Below are positions 33,494-44,665 of a stretch of DNA of 64,000 nt, piece by piece; position 1 is the stretch's first letter, and every line of letters begins with the position of its first letter. A model generated the notes under the pieces. The model searched no databases, had not been told where the DNA came from, and saw only the letters and a program-made list of their open reading frames with translations. A program made the translations under genes and the position numbers. This stretch comes from Piezodorus guildinii (lineage: Eukaryota; Arthropoda; Insecta; Hemiptera; Pentatomidae): NCBI GenBank assembly GCA_023052935.1, contig CM041297.1, positions 108,739,563-108,803,562 on the forward strand. Reading direction: 5' to 3'.

Positions 33494-34771
33494 GATTTGT
33501 AAGGAGTGATATAAGCGGCATAACAAGAGATTTCATTTCGGAGATGAACGATGTCATTAGACTGGTAAGATCTGTGACGTTTGATGGTGAAGGGATATGA
33601 GGAATTTGATGTTGAGGAGTTTTTTGAAGATTAGGTAAACTTTGAGAAGTAGATTGTTGTACAATAGATTGAGATTGTTGAGGAAAACGTTGTTCCGGCA
33701 GTGCCTCGACTTCATGATTCTGGTTTCCACCTCCAAGCAAGTGGGCAAATGACACGTTAGAATTTACAAGTTTAGATGGTTCTCTTCTGCTTCTGGTTGG
33801 TGCAGCTGTTTCATTCGTATCCTGAGGTTTTTGGTATCTGGTTCGGAGTTTCTTGTAGATTTCACATCCCTTGTAGTTAGCCGGGTGGTCCTTGAGGCAC
33901 AGAGCACATACAGCGGGTGTAGATCTTGATCTTGTACATTCTTCTGTTTTATGCTGTTCACCGCATTTCACACAGCGTGGTATGTGATGGCAATAACTTC
34001 TGGTATGACCATATGCCTGACAGTTATGGCACTGAACAATGTCTTTCTTTGTGTAAGGTTTTTCAACCTTTACACGGGTATAGTAGAGTCTACTGAGGTC
34101 ATAGATATTTTCGACTCCTGCTGATGGTTCCAAGTCCACGAAGAATAGAGGTAGTGGACTTTTATCTTTTAGAACGTTGGTGACTTGCCTCACTTGGAAT
34201 CCTAGTTCTGTCAGTTCTTCTTTGATAGCTTCAACGGGTGTTGAGGAATGTAGGTTTCTGATTACGACCCTTAATGCTCTCTCCTGGCGCAGCTGATAAG
34301 TATGAAAGTCAGCTTTGGTCTCAGTCAGATATTTCACAATCTTTCTGTAGGTTTCAGCAGTAGTCGGAGATATTTTAGTATCATTGGTTCTACTTATACA
34401 ATAATAACTATTAGGATCAGTTACTTTGTTTAAATGTGCACACATAAGTTTAAAATTTTTAATATTCTTAACAAATATTGGTGGAGGTAGTGGTTCCCTG
34501 GGTATAGGAGAAGATTCCATGGTTTCTTTTTCATTTTGGAGGATTTGAAATGGATTCGGTGTAAAAAACGGGATTCATCAGTTATTCCTTGTGATGATGT
34601 GCTGGGCTGTGGTTCAGATCCTAATGAGGTAGCTGACGTGTTCGCTGGTGGAATCATTTTTTTATTTTGTTCACGGCGGGGTCTCTGTTTTGTGGGAGAC
34701 GAGTTTGAACCTGCAGATCTAGATCTTTTACTTGCAGACTTTGAGGACATGACTTGATGAAAATATCTCAT
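33494..34771 (-). pseudogene. J2 ORF1 (gag-like), frameshifted and interrupted
   Basis: Starts MRYFHQVMSSK at 34771 (or the second Met at 34750), as in J1. Around 34568-34572 a C is missing relative to J1 (GAATCCCG instead of GAATCTCCG), which moves the frame. The protein resumes as PFFTPNPFQIL and MESSPIPREPLPPPIFVKN. The three knuckles are intact. The frame then runs into the inserted copy after PLISLLTNL, adding unrelated residues. Thus J1, J2 and J3 each have a different single-base ORF1 lesion while ORF2 stays open. Confidence 0.88.
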
Positions 34772-35095
34772 TGATCAAGAAAATAATAATAATAATAAAT
34801 AAATAATGAGATAAGAATTAAAGATAAAAGAAAGATAAGTAAAAGAAAAGCAAGCCCGAGCTTGCCGAGCTAGCGGCAATCAGCTGATCAGTGACCCTCC
34901 TTTCACTTTTTCGTGATTGTACAAAGTAAATTATAACTTTGCTTACCGAAATGTCTCTAATATTCACTGCCGTAGTATTCCTGAGGTCTAGTGATGTTCT
35001 CCAGACCGAATTCAAGCGAATTCCTACTGAAAAAAGCAAAAATCTGAGAGACGATGTAACATATGACTGTTATCATCGAGCGCATCAGCTGATTT
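34772..35095 (-). promoter_or_regulatory. 5' UTR of J2 (internal promoter expected)
   Basis: Homologous to the J1 5' UTR (10397-10709). Shared blocks include GCTTTTTTCAGTAGGAATTC versus GCTTTTTCAGTTTGAATTC, ATCAGCTGATTGCC, and AGCTCGGCAAG. Jockey elements transcribe from a promoter inside the 5' UTR. Its exact elements were not identified. Confidence 0.6.
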
Positions 35096-35121
35096 TCAAA
35101 CACATTATTAAAGACATAATA

Positions 35122-35789
35122 ATAATAGGCTTAGCGAACCCGAAGGAAGGAATTCCGCCTACACAGACTAGTCCAATGTTCACCGTTCAAGCCCAAGCCC
35201 CCGAGATCAGCCTTAACGCAATCCTCCCATCTACGCTTCGGCCTACCTTTCGGACGCCTACCAGTCGGATCAGCGAATACCAACTTTCTCGGAATCCGTT
35301 CCTCATCGAGCCTAACAACTTTACTCGCCCATTTGAGTCTCCGCGATGCAATCAGCACAATGATATTCACAGGATACAAGTTCCGCGTTGTGCAACCTTC
35401 TAAACTCCCCAGTGGGCGCATCTCTCTTCGGACCTAATATTTTACGCAGCACCTTATTTTCGAAAACCTAAAGCCGTTGTTCATCCTTCAAAGTAAGCGG
35501 CCACGTTTCACATCCGTAAAGAACCGTTGGAAGAATAATAGTTTTATAAATTTTAACTTTTAAGTTTTTAGATAGAAGCCGCGAACGAAGTAACTCAGCA
35601 ACTGAATAATAACACGCATCTCCCACCTTTACCCGGGGCTTTATTTCTTCCTGGATTTCATTTTTTCTTGTTATAATTGAACCTAAATACCTGAATTTCT
35701 CTACGTGTTCAAAAGTATGCCCTGATACATCAATATCACCAATATCGACACCGTTTCTGCTACTAATAATATATTTCGACTTATCGGTA
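35122..35789 (-). pseudogene. RTE/CR1-like RT C-terminal fragment with 16-bp TSD
   Basis: Flanked by 16-bp direct repeats TATTAAAGACATAATA at 35106-35121 and 35790-35805. On the minus strand it encodes FRYLGSII, ILPTVLYGCETWPLTLKDEQ, VLRKILGPKRDAPTGEFRRL, RRLKWASKVVRLDEERIPRK and RPKGRPKRRWEDCVKADL. It ends CCTTCGGGTTCGCTAA with (ATT)n. These are the thumb-to-C-terminus blocks of a common insect LINE group. One stop (after DEQRL) and a frame change near 35420 disable it. The related, internally deleted piece at 19480-19605 has the same 3' end. The adjacent minus-strand Jockey element inserted into its left TSD. Confidence 0.8.
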
Positions 35790-35824
35790 TATTAAAGACA
35801 TAATATTTGTTTAAAAAGTTAAAT

Positions 35825-35986
35825 TTAAAAAAGGGCAAGTGAAAACTTGAAAACTTTAAGGGTCACGCGATTCTAAATGACCAAGTCCCGCCCGCTAAAA
35901 GGACTGAGGCAGTGTGTATGTGGCCAGTCTAGCACAAAAACAAGTTGGATTTTACAGCAACTAAATATTTGATTTAAATGTTACGG
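35825..35986 (-). repeat. ACTTTCACTTACCT-family repeat, part split by J4, with left TSD
   Basis: A diverged minus-orientation copy: AATGACCAAGTCCCG and TTTTACAGCAACT. It ends at the TSD AAATGTTACGG (35976-35986) of the following Jockey element and resumes at 41182. Confidence 0.6.
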
Positions 35987-36374
35987 AAGTGAGAAAAAAT
36001 GGCCGCTACTAAAGTTCTACTTACGTATCGCTCTCTCAAAATTACCTTGCTATCTCGGAGTTACTGAGCTATCAGCCTTCAAACTTTGTGATTGGTGAAT
36101 TGTTAACCCACTGAACACTTAACAATCGTAAATATTGAGGTTAGTGCACTTAATTTCACTTAAGTTCATTATAGACTGACAGCAGCCTGGAGTGGGGGAA
36201 AAGACAGTGTTGGGCTCCTGTAGAGGATTAGTACGGGCTACTAATCTCTTACGTGTTTACAGGCTCCTGTCATCTACGGGCCATAATAAAAACATTTCGC
36301 GTATATATTTTAGTTTTTTTTTTCTCAAGACAATTTTTTTTTTTCTCTAAAATACGACTTTTATTTTTTTTAGT

Positions 36375-36612
36375 TATCTATTTAGTTTTTGTTATTTTAA
36401 TATGTCTGTTTTGAGCATTGTTTCATATGTATATAATATTGTAAATAGTTTTAGTAGTTAGATTTTTCTTATTTTTTTCGGAGGACATTTTTTTCTACTA
36501 TAAGACCTCTTTTTTTATTTATCTATTTAGTTTTGTTATTTCAATATGTCTGTTTTGATTATTGTTTTATATGTATATAATATTCTAAATAGTTGCAGTA
36601 GTTAGATTTTTT
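36375..36612 (+). repeat. 145-bp-period tandem duplication in the J4 5' UTR
   Basis: TATCTATTTAGTTTT, AATATGTCTGTTTTGA, CATATGTATATAATATT and GTAGTTAGATTTTT occur in order twice, starting at 36375 and 36520. T-rich spacers separate the blocks. Confidence 0.85.
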
Positions 36613-36693
36613 TTTCTTTTTTTTTTTAGATAGATTTTTTATTAATAGTTTAATTGTTTTGTATTTTTAATCTATATTTTTCTAATTTGAATT

Positions 36694-38351
36694 ATGGATC
36701 TCGATAATACATCTGACGACTCAGCAGAGGAAACGCCCTTCTCTGAAATTAGTGAGTCTGACTCCCAATATTTGAAGCCGCGTCAAAAACGGCAAAGGGC
36801 CTCTAATCCTGGACCAGGGGATTCCCCGAATAAGAAAAAGAATAAAGCGGCCAAAAGCAAGCAAATCTCGAACCAAATAATATCCCCACCTAAAACACGC
36901 AGTACTACTGCAGCCATTAAAAATGATCAGACAGCGCCGTCTGCCTCAACAGCTCCGACTCCGTCTTCATCGACAGCACCATCTCCCACCGTTTCCGCAC
37001 CATCTTCTTTTACCAGCAATAATCCTGTTGCAGCGAACAAATCTAACTTGACCCATGAGCCTCAAGAGTTTTCTGACCCAGATCCACCTCCGATATTCGT
37101 AAGTAATATCAATAATTTCATCTTGTTCGGTCAAGAAATCGCCAATTTGATAGGGCAGCCAAACTTTAGATGCTATTCCAGACTACATGATATCAAGATC
37201 AATACTTACTCTAAAGATAGCTATAAAAAACTAGTGAACTATCTAGATTCTAAAAAATACGACTTCCACTGCTACCAGTTGAGGCAAGAAAAAGCATATA
37301 GGGTTGTCTTGAGGGGGCTTCACTCTTCAACTCCAACTGACGCAATTAAATCTGGCCTAGAAGAGATAGGCCACACCGTGAGACACGTTTCATGCGTCAT
37401 ACACCCCTCTGAAAAATATCCTCTTTCACTTTTTTTTGTTGATTTAGAGCCAGCGCAAAATAATACAGACAAGTTACAAGGCTGTTATATTCCACTATTC
37501 GTTTCGAAGAGCCAAGACAAAAAACAATAATAGTACAATGTACAAAATGTCAAAAGTTGGGGCACACTAAGTCCTATTGTTTTCATCAGGCCCGGTGTGT
37601 AAAATGCGCCGGCCCACACTCCTCTGACACCTGTCCTAGGTCACGAAATGAGCCAGCAAAATGTGCTCTTTGTGGCGAAGCACACCCAGCAAGCTACAGA
37701 GGTTGTGAAGTTTATAAGAATCTTCTCAAGCAAAAAATACACCAAGGACCTTTGAAGAGCGTAGAACAGAAGAGACACATACAGGTTCCTGTGGACGATC
37801 CGGCGAACTTCCCAGAACTCCAGCAAACTCAAGCTGACAACACTCAACAGCCTTCCATCTCAGCAAAGAAGATTCAAACTCCTCAACCCACGAAGAAACC
37901 GCTCTCCGAGATCGTCTCAAAGAAGCAACAGCCCAGACGACAGACGCCTCCAAAATCCCAATCCAGGCCCCAGACCTCCACACCTCAGCCTGAAGATCCG
38001 CAACAACCTATTCCCTCCCTTCATCTACCCTTACGGGTCAGGTTACCACCAGAGAAACCACACCAAGTCCCATCCCATCCCACTGCTCAGTCTAAACCCA
38101 ACCCACCTTCCTTATCATCCAAGAATGAACTTCCTCGTACCCCTCGACAGGTACATCCCACAATTACCACTTCGGCTCATACGAGTTATACTCCTCATGC
38201 CTCTGATACGAATTCATATCCTAATCCAAATGCACCTGACATTTATTCCATCTTGAGTTCCTTCCTTTTAGACCTTCAAGAAACCATCAGACCCCTCATT
38301 TCCCTTCTCACTAGACTCCTAAGTGAAATCCCGTTCAATCACCCTCGATGA
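36694..38351 (+). pseudogene. J4 ORF1 (gag-like), one frameshift
   Basis: Begins MDLDNTSDDSAEE with an acidic then Lys/Ser/Thr/Pro-rich, probably disordered N-terminus, followed by PPPIFVSNINNFILF and YQLRQEKAYRVVLRGLHSS. Near 37475-37485 the frame changes between LEPAQNNTDKLQ and LLYSTIRFEEPRQKTIIVQC. Zinc knuckles follow: CTKCQKLGHTKSYC, CVKCAGPHSSDTC and CALCGEAHPASYRGC. The last part is a long Pro/Gln-rich segment, about 100 residues longer than in J1-J3. The stop TGA (38349-38351) overlaps the ORF2 start in ATGA. The first ATG at 36694 is used because it is the only Met before the conserved acidic start. Confidence 0.85.
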
Positions 38352-41045
38352 GTGTAAAGCCCCTGTACATCGTTTTGTGGAATGCTAACGGACTACATAA
38401 CCACCGAGACGAACTAGACATATTTTTACATGACAATCACATTGATATTGCACTACTCACGGAAACTCACTTCACACAACGATCACACTTCTACATACGT
38501 GACTACATAACTTACAGATCAGACCACCCTGACAACACTGCTCATGCGGGTTCTTGCATCCTTATTCATAAATCCATACCACATTCCCTTGTTCCTTCTA
38601 CTCCAACTGATGCCATACAATCAACTTCTGTAACCATCTCAATCCGTCCTTTCCAGGTAACTTTCGCAGCTGTATACTGTCCGCCAGGCAATGCCATTTC
38701 TTATAACTGCCTCAACTCCTTATTCCTCTCCCTCGGACCGCGTTTTATTGCTGGAGGAGACTATAATGCTAAACACCAACGATGGGGTTGTCGAACATCC
38801 AATACCCGTGGAAATATCCTCTCTCGTGTCTCATGTTTGAATAGCTACTCCATCCTCTCGCCCATGAATCCCACTTACTGGCCTACATCCCGGAAAAAAA
38901 ATCCTGATATCCTAGCTATATTCGTCACCTCCCAGCTTTCCTCTGCACAAACATCTGTTAAATCCTTAAATGACCTCTCATCCGATCACAGTCCAGTTCT
39001 GCTTTCTTTGCATTCGGGCTATGTTCCTAAGCCAACCCCTCCTAAATTGATCTTTGGACGAGTGGACTGGGACGGATTTCGGACAGACTTAGAAACCAAA
39101 CTGGACTTAAGAATCCCACTAAAAAACTAAACTAGATATAGACAGAGCCATAGAACAACTTACTGACTCAATAAGTAGCAGTATACGTGATAACACTACA
39201 AATACTAACGCTACTAACACTCTACAAACTAATCTGCCACAGCACATTCGAATCTTATTAAGAGAAAAACGCAGAGCAAGATCGAAGTGGCATAGGACTA
39301 GGTATCCATCAGACAAAACTAACTATACCATTCTGACTAACAAACTTAAAGCAGAAATCAGGAAGTTCAAAATTCAAAACTTACTGGATATGACAGAAAA
39401 TCTCACTACTACTAATAAATCACTTTGGACTACTACTAAGAAACTGCTTCAGTTCAAAGATTTTAATTATCCTCTCCTCAATGAATCTCAATCATGGACC
39501 AGATCTGATGAGGAGAAATCCCAAACATTTGCTCAGCACCTCTTTAAAACCTACAATCCGCATCCTGATATCCTTAATCAGCACCATCTTGAATGCGTTG
39601 AAGCAGAACTGGATATTCCACTCCAGCTGGCCCTTCCTCCTAAAGCATTTCATCCTTCAGAGATCTCAACCATAATCCGCAGGTTACCTTCCCGCAAAGC
39701 TCCAGGACACGATTTAATCACGCCCAATATCCTAAAACAACTTCCAAAAAAATCCATCCTGTTCCTTACCTATATTTACAATGCCATACTCCGGACTACA
39801 TATTTTCCTGAACCCTGGAAGTTATCTATTGTTAAAATGATTCCTAAACCTAAAAAGCCGCTGGAACTCCCTTCCTCTTACCGCCCTATATCTCTTTTAC
39901 CCATTATGGGTAAAATTCTAGAAAGACTAATCCTTAAACGCCTTTATCCTATCCTAGAGACTTATCACATAATCCCAGACCACCAGTTTGGATTTCGCTC
40001 ATCCCACTCCACCATCCAACAATGTCATCGTGTGGTGGATGTTGTCTCATCAGCACTAGAGCGCGGATCGTACTGCACGGGAGCCTTTCTCGACGTAGAA
40101 CAGGCATTTGACCGAGTCTGGCACCCAGGACTGCTTTACAAACTCCGGAAATTTCTCCCTCCTACATACTACCTCATCATTCAGTCCTACCTCTCTGGAA
40201 GATCCTTCAAAATAAACCACAATAGTTCCTATTCCTCCCTATTTACTCATTCTGCTGGCGTTCCTCAAGGCAGTATCCTAGGACCCCTTCTTTACACAGT
40301 TTTTACAGCTGATATCCCAACCCATCCTAACACCTTCCTTTCTACCTATGCTGATGACACTTGTGTGTTATCAGTCAATAATGATCCTACTATTCCCTCT
40401 CAAACTCTTCAATCCCACATCCGAGACCTTGAAGTATGGTGTCAGAATTGGAGAATCAAAATCAATTCCAACAAATCCCACCAAATTACCTTAACCCTTC
40501 GTCGTAAACCTACAACATCCTGTCCTACAGTGTCCTTTAATAATATTCCGCTAGTCCCGGTTGAATAGATTCGCTATCTAGGACTCCTACTTGACAAACG
40601 ACTAACTTGGAATTCGCACACAAGACTGAAACGACAGGAAACTGCCCAACGCTTTCGCTTACTTCAACACTTACTGGACAGACGCTCTAACCTTCCACTT
40701 AACTACAAAAGGCTCATATATATTACCATCATAAGGCCTATTTGGACGTACGGAGTTGAGCTTTGGGGCTCTACTAAACCATCAAATTCTTCCCGTATTC
40801 AATCCCTACAATCCAAAATCCTTCGAAAAATCCTCAATGCTCCTTATTTTGTCACCAACAAACTCATCCATAAAGACCTTAATGTCCCATATGTTGCTGA
40901 TTTGGCCCGTACGAGGTATCATTCCTTCCATGACAAACTCCACTCTCACATTAACCCACTAGTTTCAATCCTAGCTTCCTCTACCATTCCTGACTATCCT
41001 CCGAGGCGTCTGAAAAGAAGATGGCCTCGAGACCTTCTAGTGTAG
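38348..41045 (+). pseudogene. J4 ORF2 endonuclease-RT, one frameshift and one stop
   Basis: The endonuclease half is intact: WNANGL, LTETHF, GGDYNAKHQRWGCR, PTYWPTSRKKNPDILAIF, SDHSP. The frame is lost in an A6 run at 39121-39126 and resumes in another phase as KTKLDIDRAIEQL. The RT half then reads to 40568 with APGHDLITPNIL, SYRPISLLPIMGK, HQFGFRSSHSTIQQ, GAFLDVEQAFDRVWHPG, VPQGSILGPLLY and YADDTCVL. A TAG at 40566-40568 interrupts just before IRYLGLLLDKRLTW. The remainder continues in frame to PPRRLKRRWPRDLLV and the TAG at 41043-41045. Two point lesions in nearly 2.7 kb mean the copy is dead but not ancient. Confidence 0.9.
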
Positions 41046-41192
41046 TTAACCTAGTGGAGTGTTGCCAATGGGCATATTCTCTTCATGTCTTTTCATGTAT
41101 ATTATCTATATTATGAGCCAATTTACTTGATGTATTTACTAATACAGTTGTAAATTTCAATAAATTAATAAATAAAAAAAAAAATGTTACGG

Positions 41193-41430
41193 CAACTTGC
41201 AACAAAAATTTGCCAACAAAAGAACAAACAAAAGAGCCGGACGAGCGACTTTATACTAATCATTTTGCGCCTTTTTACTACATTATCAAAAATGGCATCA
41301 ACGATATCTATTCATCAATGGAAAATTTAATAGGGTTGAAAATCATGCAGGTTTCATTCTGATCGAAATAGGCTGACAGGGCTTTTATGACAATATTTTA
41401 AATTTTCTTCTCCTAAAGTACCTTTAATTT
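41193..41430 (-). repeat. ACTTTCACTTACCT-family repeat, second part after J4
   Basis: Continues the copy from 35986: CAACTT, TTTTGCGCCTTTTTAC, ATTAAATTTTCC-like sequence inverted, GGTTTCATTCTGATCG and AAAGTACCTTTAA. The order is the reverse complement of the long copies. Confidence 0.6.
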
Positions 41431-42682
41431 CGTATATACAAAAAAAAGATCCATATCATAGTTTTTATATTGATAAAAAAACTGGTAAATATACCAGTTG
41501 ATCGAATTTTATAACCAACGAAGTAGAAAAGAACAACATTTTTTTTAAAAGTTTTTTTTACAATATAAATGGTAAAATAGTACAATATACCGTTATAAGG
41601 CTAACGGTTTTAGAAAATATAATTGAGATATCTCAAAAGTTGTATAAGGTAATGGAGAGTGATCAAAATCGGATAAATCTAAGTGATAGTCGTAGATAAT
41701 AATACAATTGATTATTTAATGAAACAAAATTTCTATCGAAACTCAAAGTAAATTATTAATATTTTTTCATCTTTAAGTTCCCTTAAAAGTCCTAAAATTG
41801 ATATAAACAATGGAGATAATTGAATTTCGTATTTCACGCACACCAGCTTTTTTTTCAAATATAAATAAAATTTTATTTGGACCGTTGACCTAAGGACTAG
41901 AGAGATGCCAAGTCCAGAATTTTGGCAGGAACCTCATGCGAGTAGTGGAGGCAATAATTGTCTTCACAAATCATTATTATAAAATGAATATAACAGGTAA
42001 AAGGATCCTTTTCTCTAGTATAAAATAAATATTAAATACTCGTTTAAGCTACAATTTAACTATTTTTTTCTAAAATCTTTACCGTCAGAAGTGTACTTAA
42101 AAAAAATATCCTCCATCTCTATTAAAATAAAATTATGTTACGTTTCTTGGTTTCCGCTTATTTCTTTTAAAACAAGTGACGTATTTTGGTATGGTTTCCA
42201 CTTTTATAAGTAAAATACGTTGCAATTATTATTATTTTTTTAAAAGGAAAATAACTTTTCTGTAATCAAATCATCAAAAAATCATTTCTAAAATACCTTC
42301 CCCAAAAATGCCCAGTACCAATGCTCTAAATATTATTTTTATCAAAATAAACCTTGATATACATATAATTTTCAGTCTTAACAGCGATAGACAACAGCTA
42401 CATAAAAATATAGTCTATAAGTCATTGAAACATTTAGGTCACCCATCGTGTTAACACCTGGAAGTAATTTTTAAGAAACAGGTTCTGTCTAAAAACAGAA
42501 CTGCAATGGCAGTAAAGTACTTGGGATTTAAATTTTCGTCAAAAACTTCCCATAGAACATAAATCTGAAACCTTCATCATTTCATTCTTTGTGTGGGGCT
42601 GAAACGAAATATAAAAGTCTGACTGTTCCCTTTTTTAAGCCAAGCGATCGTTAAAGAAAAAATCTGGAACGGGCAACACAAG
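41431..42682. other. No gene recognised
   Basis: AT-rich, no supported reading frame. The right edge (AAAAAATCTGG...GGGCAACACAAG, 42659-42682) is also found left of the second long copy at 48070, so the repeat may extend a little further left than its inverted end. Confidence 0.4.
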
Positions 42683-43549
42683 ACTTTCACTTACCTCGAC
42701 TGTCAAAAGCAATTCAAAAACTATTAGATAAAGTTTAATTTGTAATATATTCTATGTTGATTTTAATAAAACGTGTATTCATTTTTGTTAGAAACATATG
42801 ATTTAGATTAAATGATAAAACTTTATTAAATTGTTAATCAGTAATAAGTTTATTCCCTATTCAAAACTTTATATTCCCTTTTACATCTTTTTATATACGT
42901 TCTTATTTTTTTTACAATCTTCCTCTTTCCAACGGCGTATTATACGTCTATATTACTGTTCTTATTATCAGAAAAACAAAAATTTCATATAAAAATAGTT
43001 TTGATTTTTTATCCTTTATTTGGTCATCAAATTCCTCCAACTTTTATATTTGGTCCTACATCAATGTCATTAAGATATGGTTATTCTTTTGGAATGTACA
43101 AAGTTAAAGGTACTTTAGACGAAGAAAATTTAAAATATCGGTATTTAAGCGCTGTCAAACTATTTCAATCAGAATGAAACCTACATGATATTAAAGCCCA
43201 TTAAATTTTACATCAATATAGAGAGTTTAATCTAGATCGTTAGAGCTGTTTTTGAGAAAATCGTAAAAAGGTGTAAAATGCAAGGTATAAAGTGGCTCGT
43301 CTTTTTTTTCATGAAAAAGCTGCTGTAATATATCGGACGTATAGTAGTCTTAAATATGAAATTTCAGTTCCGTACGACATTTTGTTTTTGCGCTGGACTT
43401 ACCACACACACAGACCTTTTTGTGGGACTTGGTTATTTGGACTCAGGGGACCCTAAAACGTGTATTTCCGTTGAAAACTCGAATTAGAAAATTTTCACGA
43501 TCGCAATACTTTCCCTTATTATATATTTCATATATAGGTAAGTGAAAGT
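42683..43549 (+). repeat. Long repeat with ACTTTCACTTACCT inverted ends (copy 1)
   Basis: 867 bp from ACTTTCACTTACCT (42683-42696) to its exact reverse complement AGGTAAGTGAAAGT (43536-43549). Internal landmarks shared with the 48070-48911 copy include CCAACGGCGTATTATAC, AAAGGTACTTTAGA, CAGAATGAAACCTACAT, TTTAAT-TAGATCGTTAGAGC, TTTTTGAGAAAA and AAACGTGTATTTCC. No protein is encoded. It is probably a non-autonomous DNA element. No TSD could be defined, so the class is undecided. Confidence 0.75.
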
Positions 43550-44544
43550 AAAATTTAAGTTGAACTTAGGTTAGTAAACAGATAGAGTGCGTTCTATTAG
43601 TTCGTTCCTCTCCCCTCTTCCTGTTTATCCAAATAATTCTTTCAGTTTAGTTTCCGTCTTAAACTAGACAACTTACTTTTTCATGCTTAAGGCCTTTTTT
43701 CTTCCACGTTTTTTTTAAGACTGTTTGTTTGTTTTTTATTCAAGCGTTTTGTTTTTACTCTTTATGATTTTACTTCCAAAAAATTGTAAATTCAGCCAGA
43801 AGATTTCTCAATCGAATGGTTCAATATAGAGAGAAAGAAAACTCAAGCTTTATCTGGTGCTGACAAATGCGTTTGGACGCCCAGGGATTTTTAAGTGCAT
43901 CTTTACGAATTTAATTTAATTTTATTTGGTTGGTCAGAGATCCTAAATACAGTCCAACCCAAACTGTACTTTTATTCAGACGAAGTGAACCCACGAGCTC
44001 TCTCAACAAAAATAGCTTGAGGTAGGAAAAATTGCTGTATTTTTTATTTTAAATCAACTTTAAATAAAGATTTTTAAAAATGATAAGGGTTTTATGCCGT
44101 TAGTCCGATTTGAATTTCAGTAGGCGTGTTTAGTAACAGGACAACAATAAAAAATGATTTATGTAATTTTTAATTCCTGTAGTTGGCTCTTAAAAATACA
44201 AACACAAATTTTTAGCGGCTTTGAAAACAGGAATAATTTTAAATACGATATATATGGGAAACATGTATAATTCATTCAATCCCTAATCTCTTTTGTTTTA
44301 AATCCATTTTTTATTCGCCCCTCAAATCCATAATTTGTCCACATTCACCACAGTAATCCTCAATCGTTTTGTCATTTAGATATGTTATTTCAAACCTAAC
44401 CCCTTCAATAAAGAAAAATATTTTGAAACACTTTTCAATAAAAAAAAAGTACGAAAATAAAACAGAATCCAGATATTATTTTCTTTTGGAGATTAACTAG
44501 GAATATATTTTATTTGGTTTATTAATAATTATTACATATTTCCT
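43550..44544. other. No gene recognised
   Basis: AT-rich; no supported coding region. Confidence 0.35.
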
Positions 44545-44665
44545 AAGAATAATTTATCAATTCTACACTTTTGTTAATGTAAATATGAGTAAACGTTTTA
44601 GATCCACCCGAATCCAAATAACCAAGTCTCCCAAATCGGATCTGTGTGTAAGTCAAACTGCTTAA
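44545..44665 (-). repeat. Fragment of the ACTTTCACTTACCT-family repeat
   Basis: ACGTTTTAGATCCACCCGA, CCAAATAACCAAGTCTCCC and GATCTGTGTGTAAGTC match the right third of the family in reverse orientation. Confidence 0.6.

Larger units (their letters stand above)
26648..35095 (-). mobile_element. Minus-strand Jockey element (J2) split by an inverted Jockey copy
   Basis: The outer limits are fixed by the 14-bp TSD TCAAACACATTATT at 26634-26647 and 35096-35109. The element's 5' part (5' UTR and ORF1) occupies 33494-35095, and its 3' part (ORF2 without the first ~40 codons, plus 3' UTR) occupies 26648-29472. Between them lies an oppositely oriented copy (29478-33493). Using the inner copy as reference, 156 bp are missing at the junction (equivalent to 30511-30666). 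The reconstructed length without the insert is about 4.6 kb, close to the 4.75 kb of J1. The 3' end has five TTG triplets before a very short A tail. Confidence 0.9.
35987..41181 (+). mobile_element. Full-length Jockey element of a second family (J4), damaged
   Basis: About 5.2 kb between 11-bp TSDs AAATGTTACGG (35976-35986 and 41182-41192; the leading A bases merge with the poly(A)). Layout: a 5' UTR of about 700 bp with a tandem duplication, ORF1 (36694-38351, frameshift), ORF2 (38348-41045, frameshift plus stop), a short 3' UTR with AATAAATTAATAAATA, and poly(A). The proteins are clearly homologous to J1-J3 but much more diverged. The ORF1/ORF2 junction overlaps by four bases rather than abutting. 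Decayed relatives lie at 52820-54039 and 60925-63060. Confidence 0.92.

Noticed and set aside
35131..35421. A 96-codon minus-strand frame as a host gene
   Set aside because: The GRPKRRWEDCVKADL region and the 16-bp TSD around it show it is the tail of a LINE reverse transcriptase.
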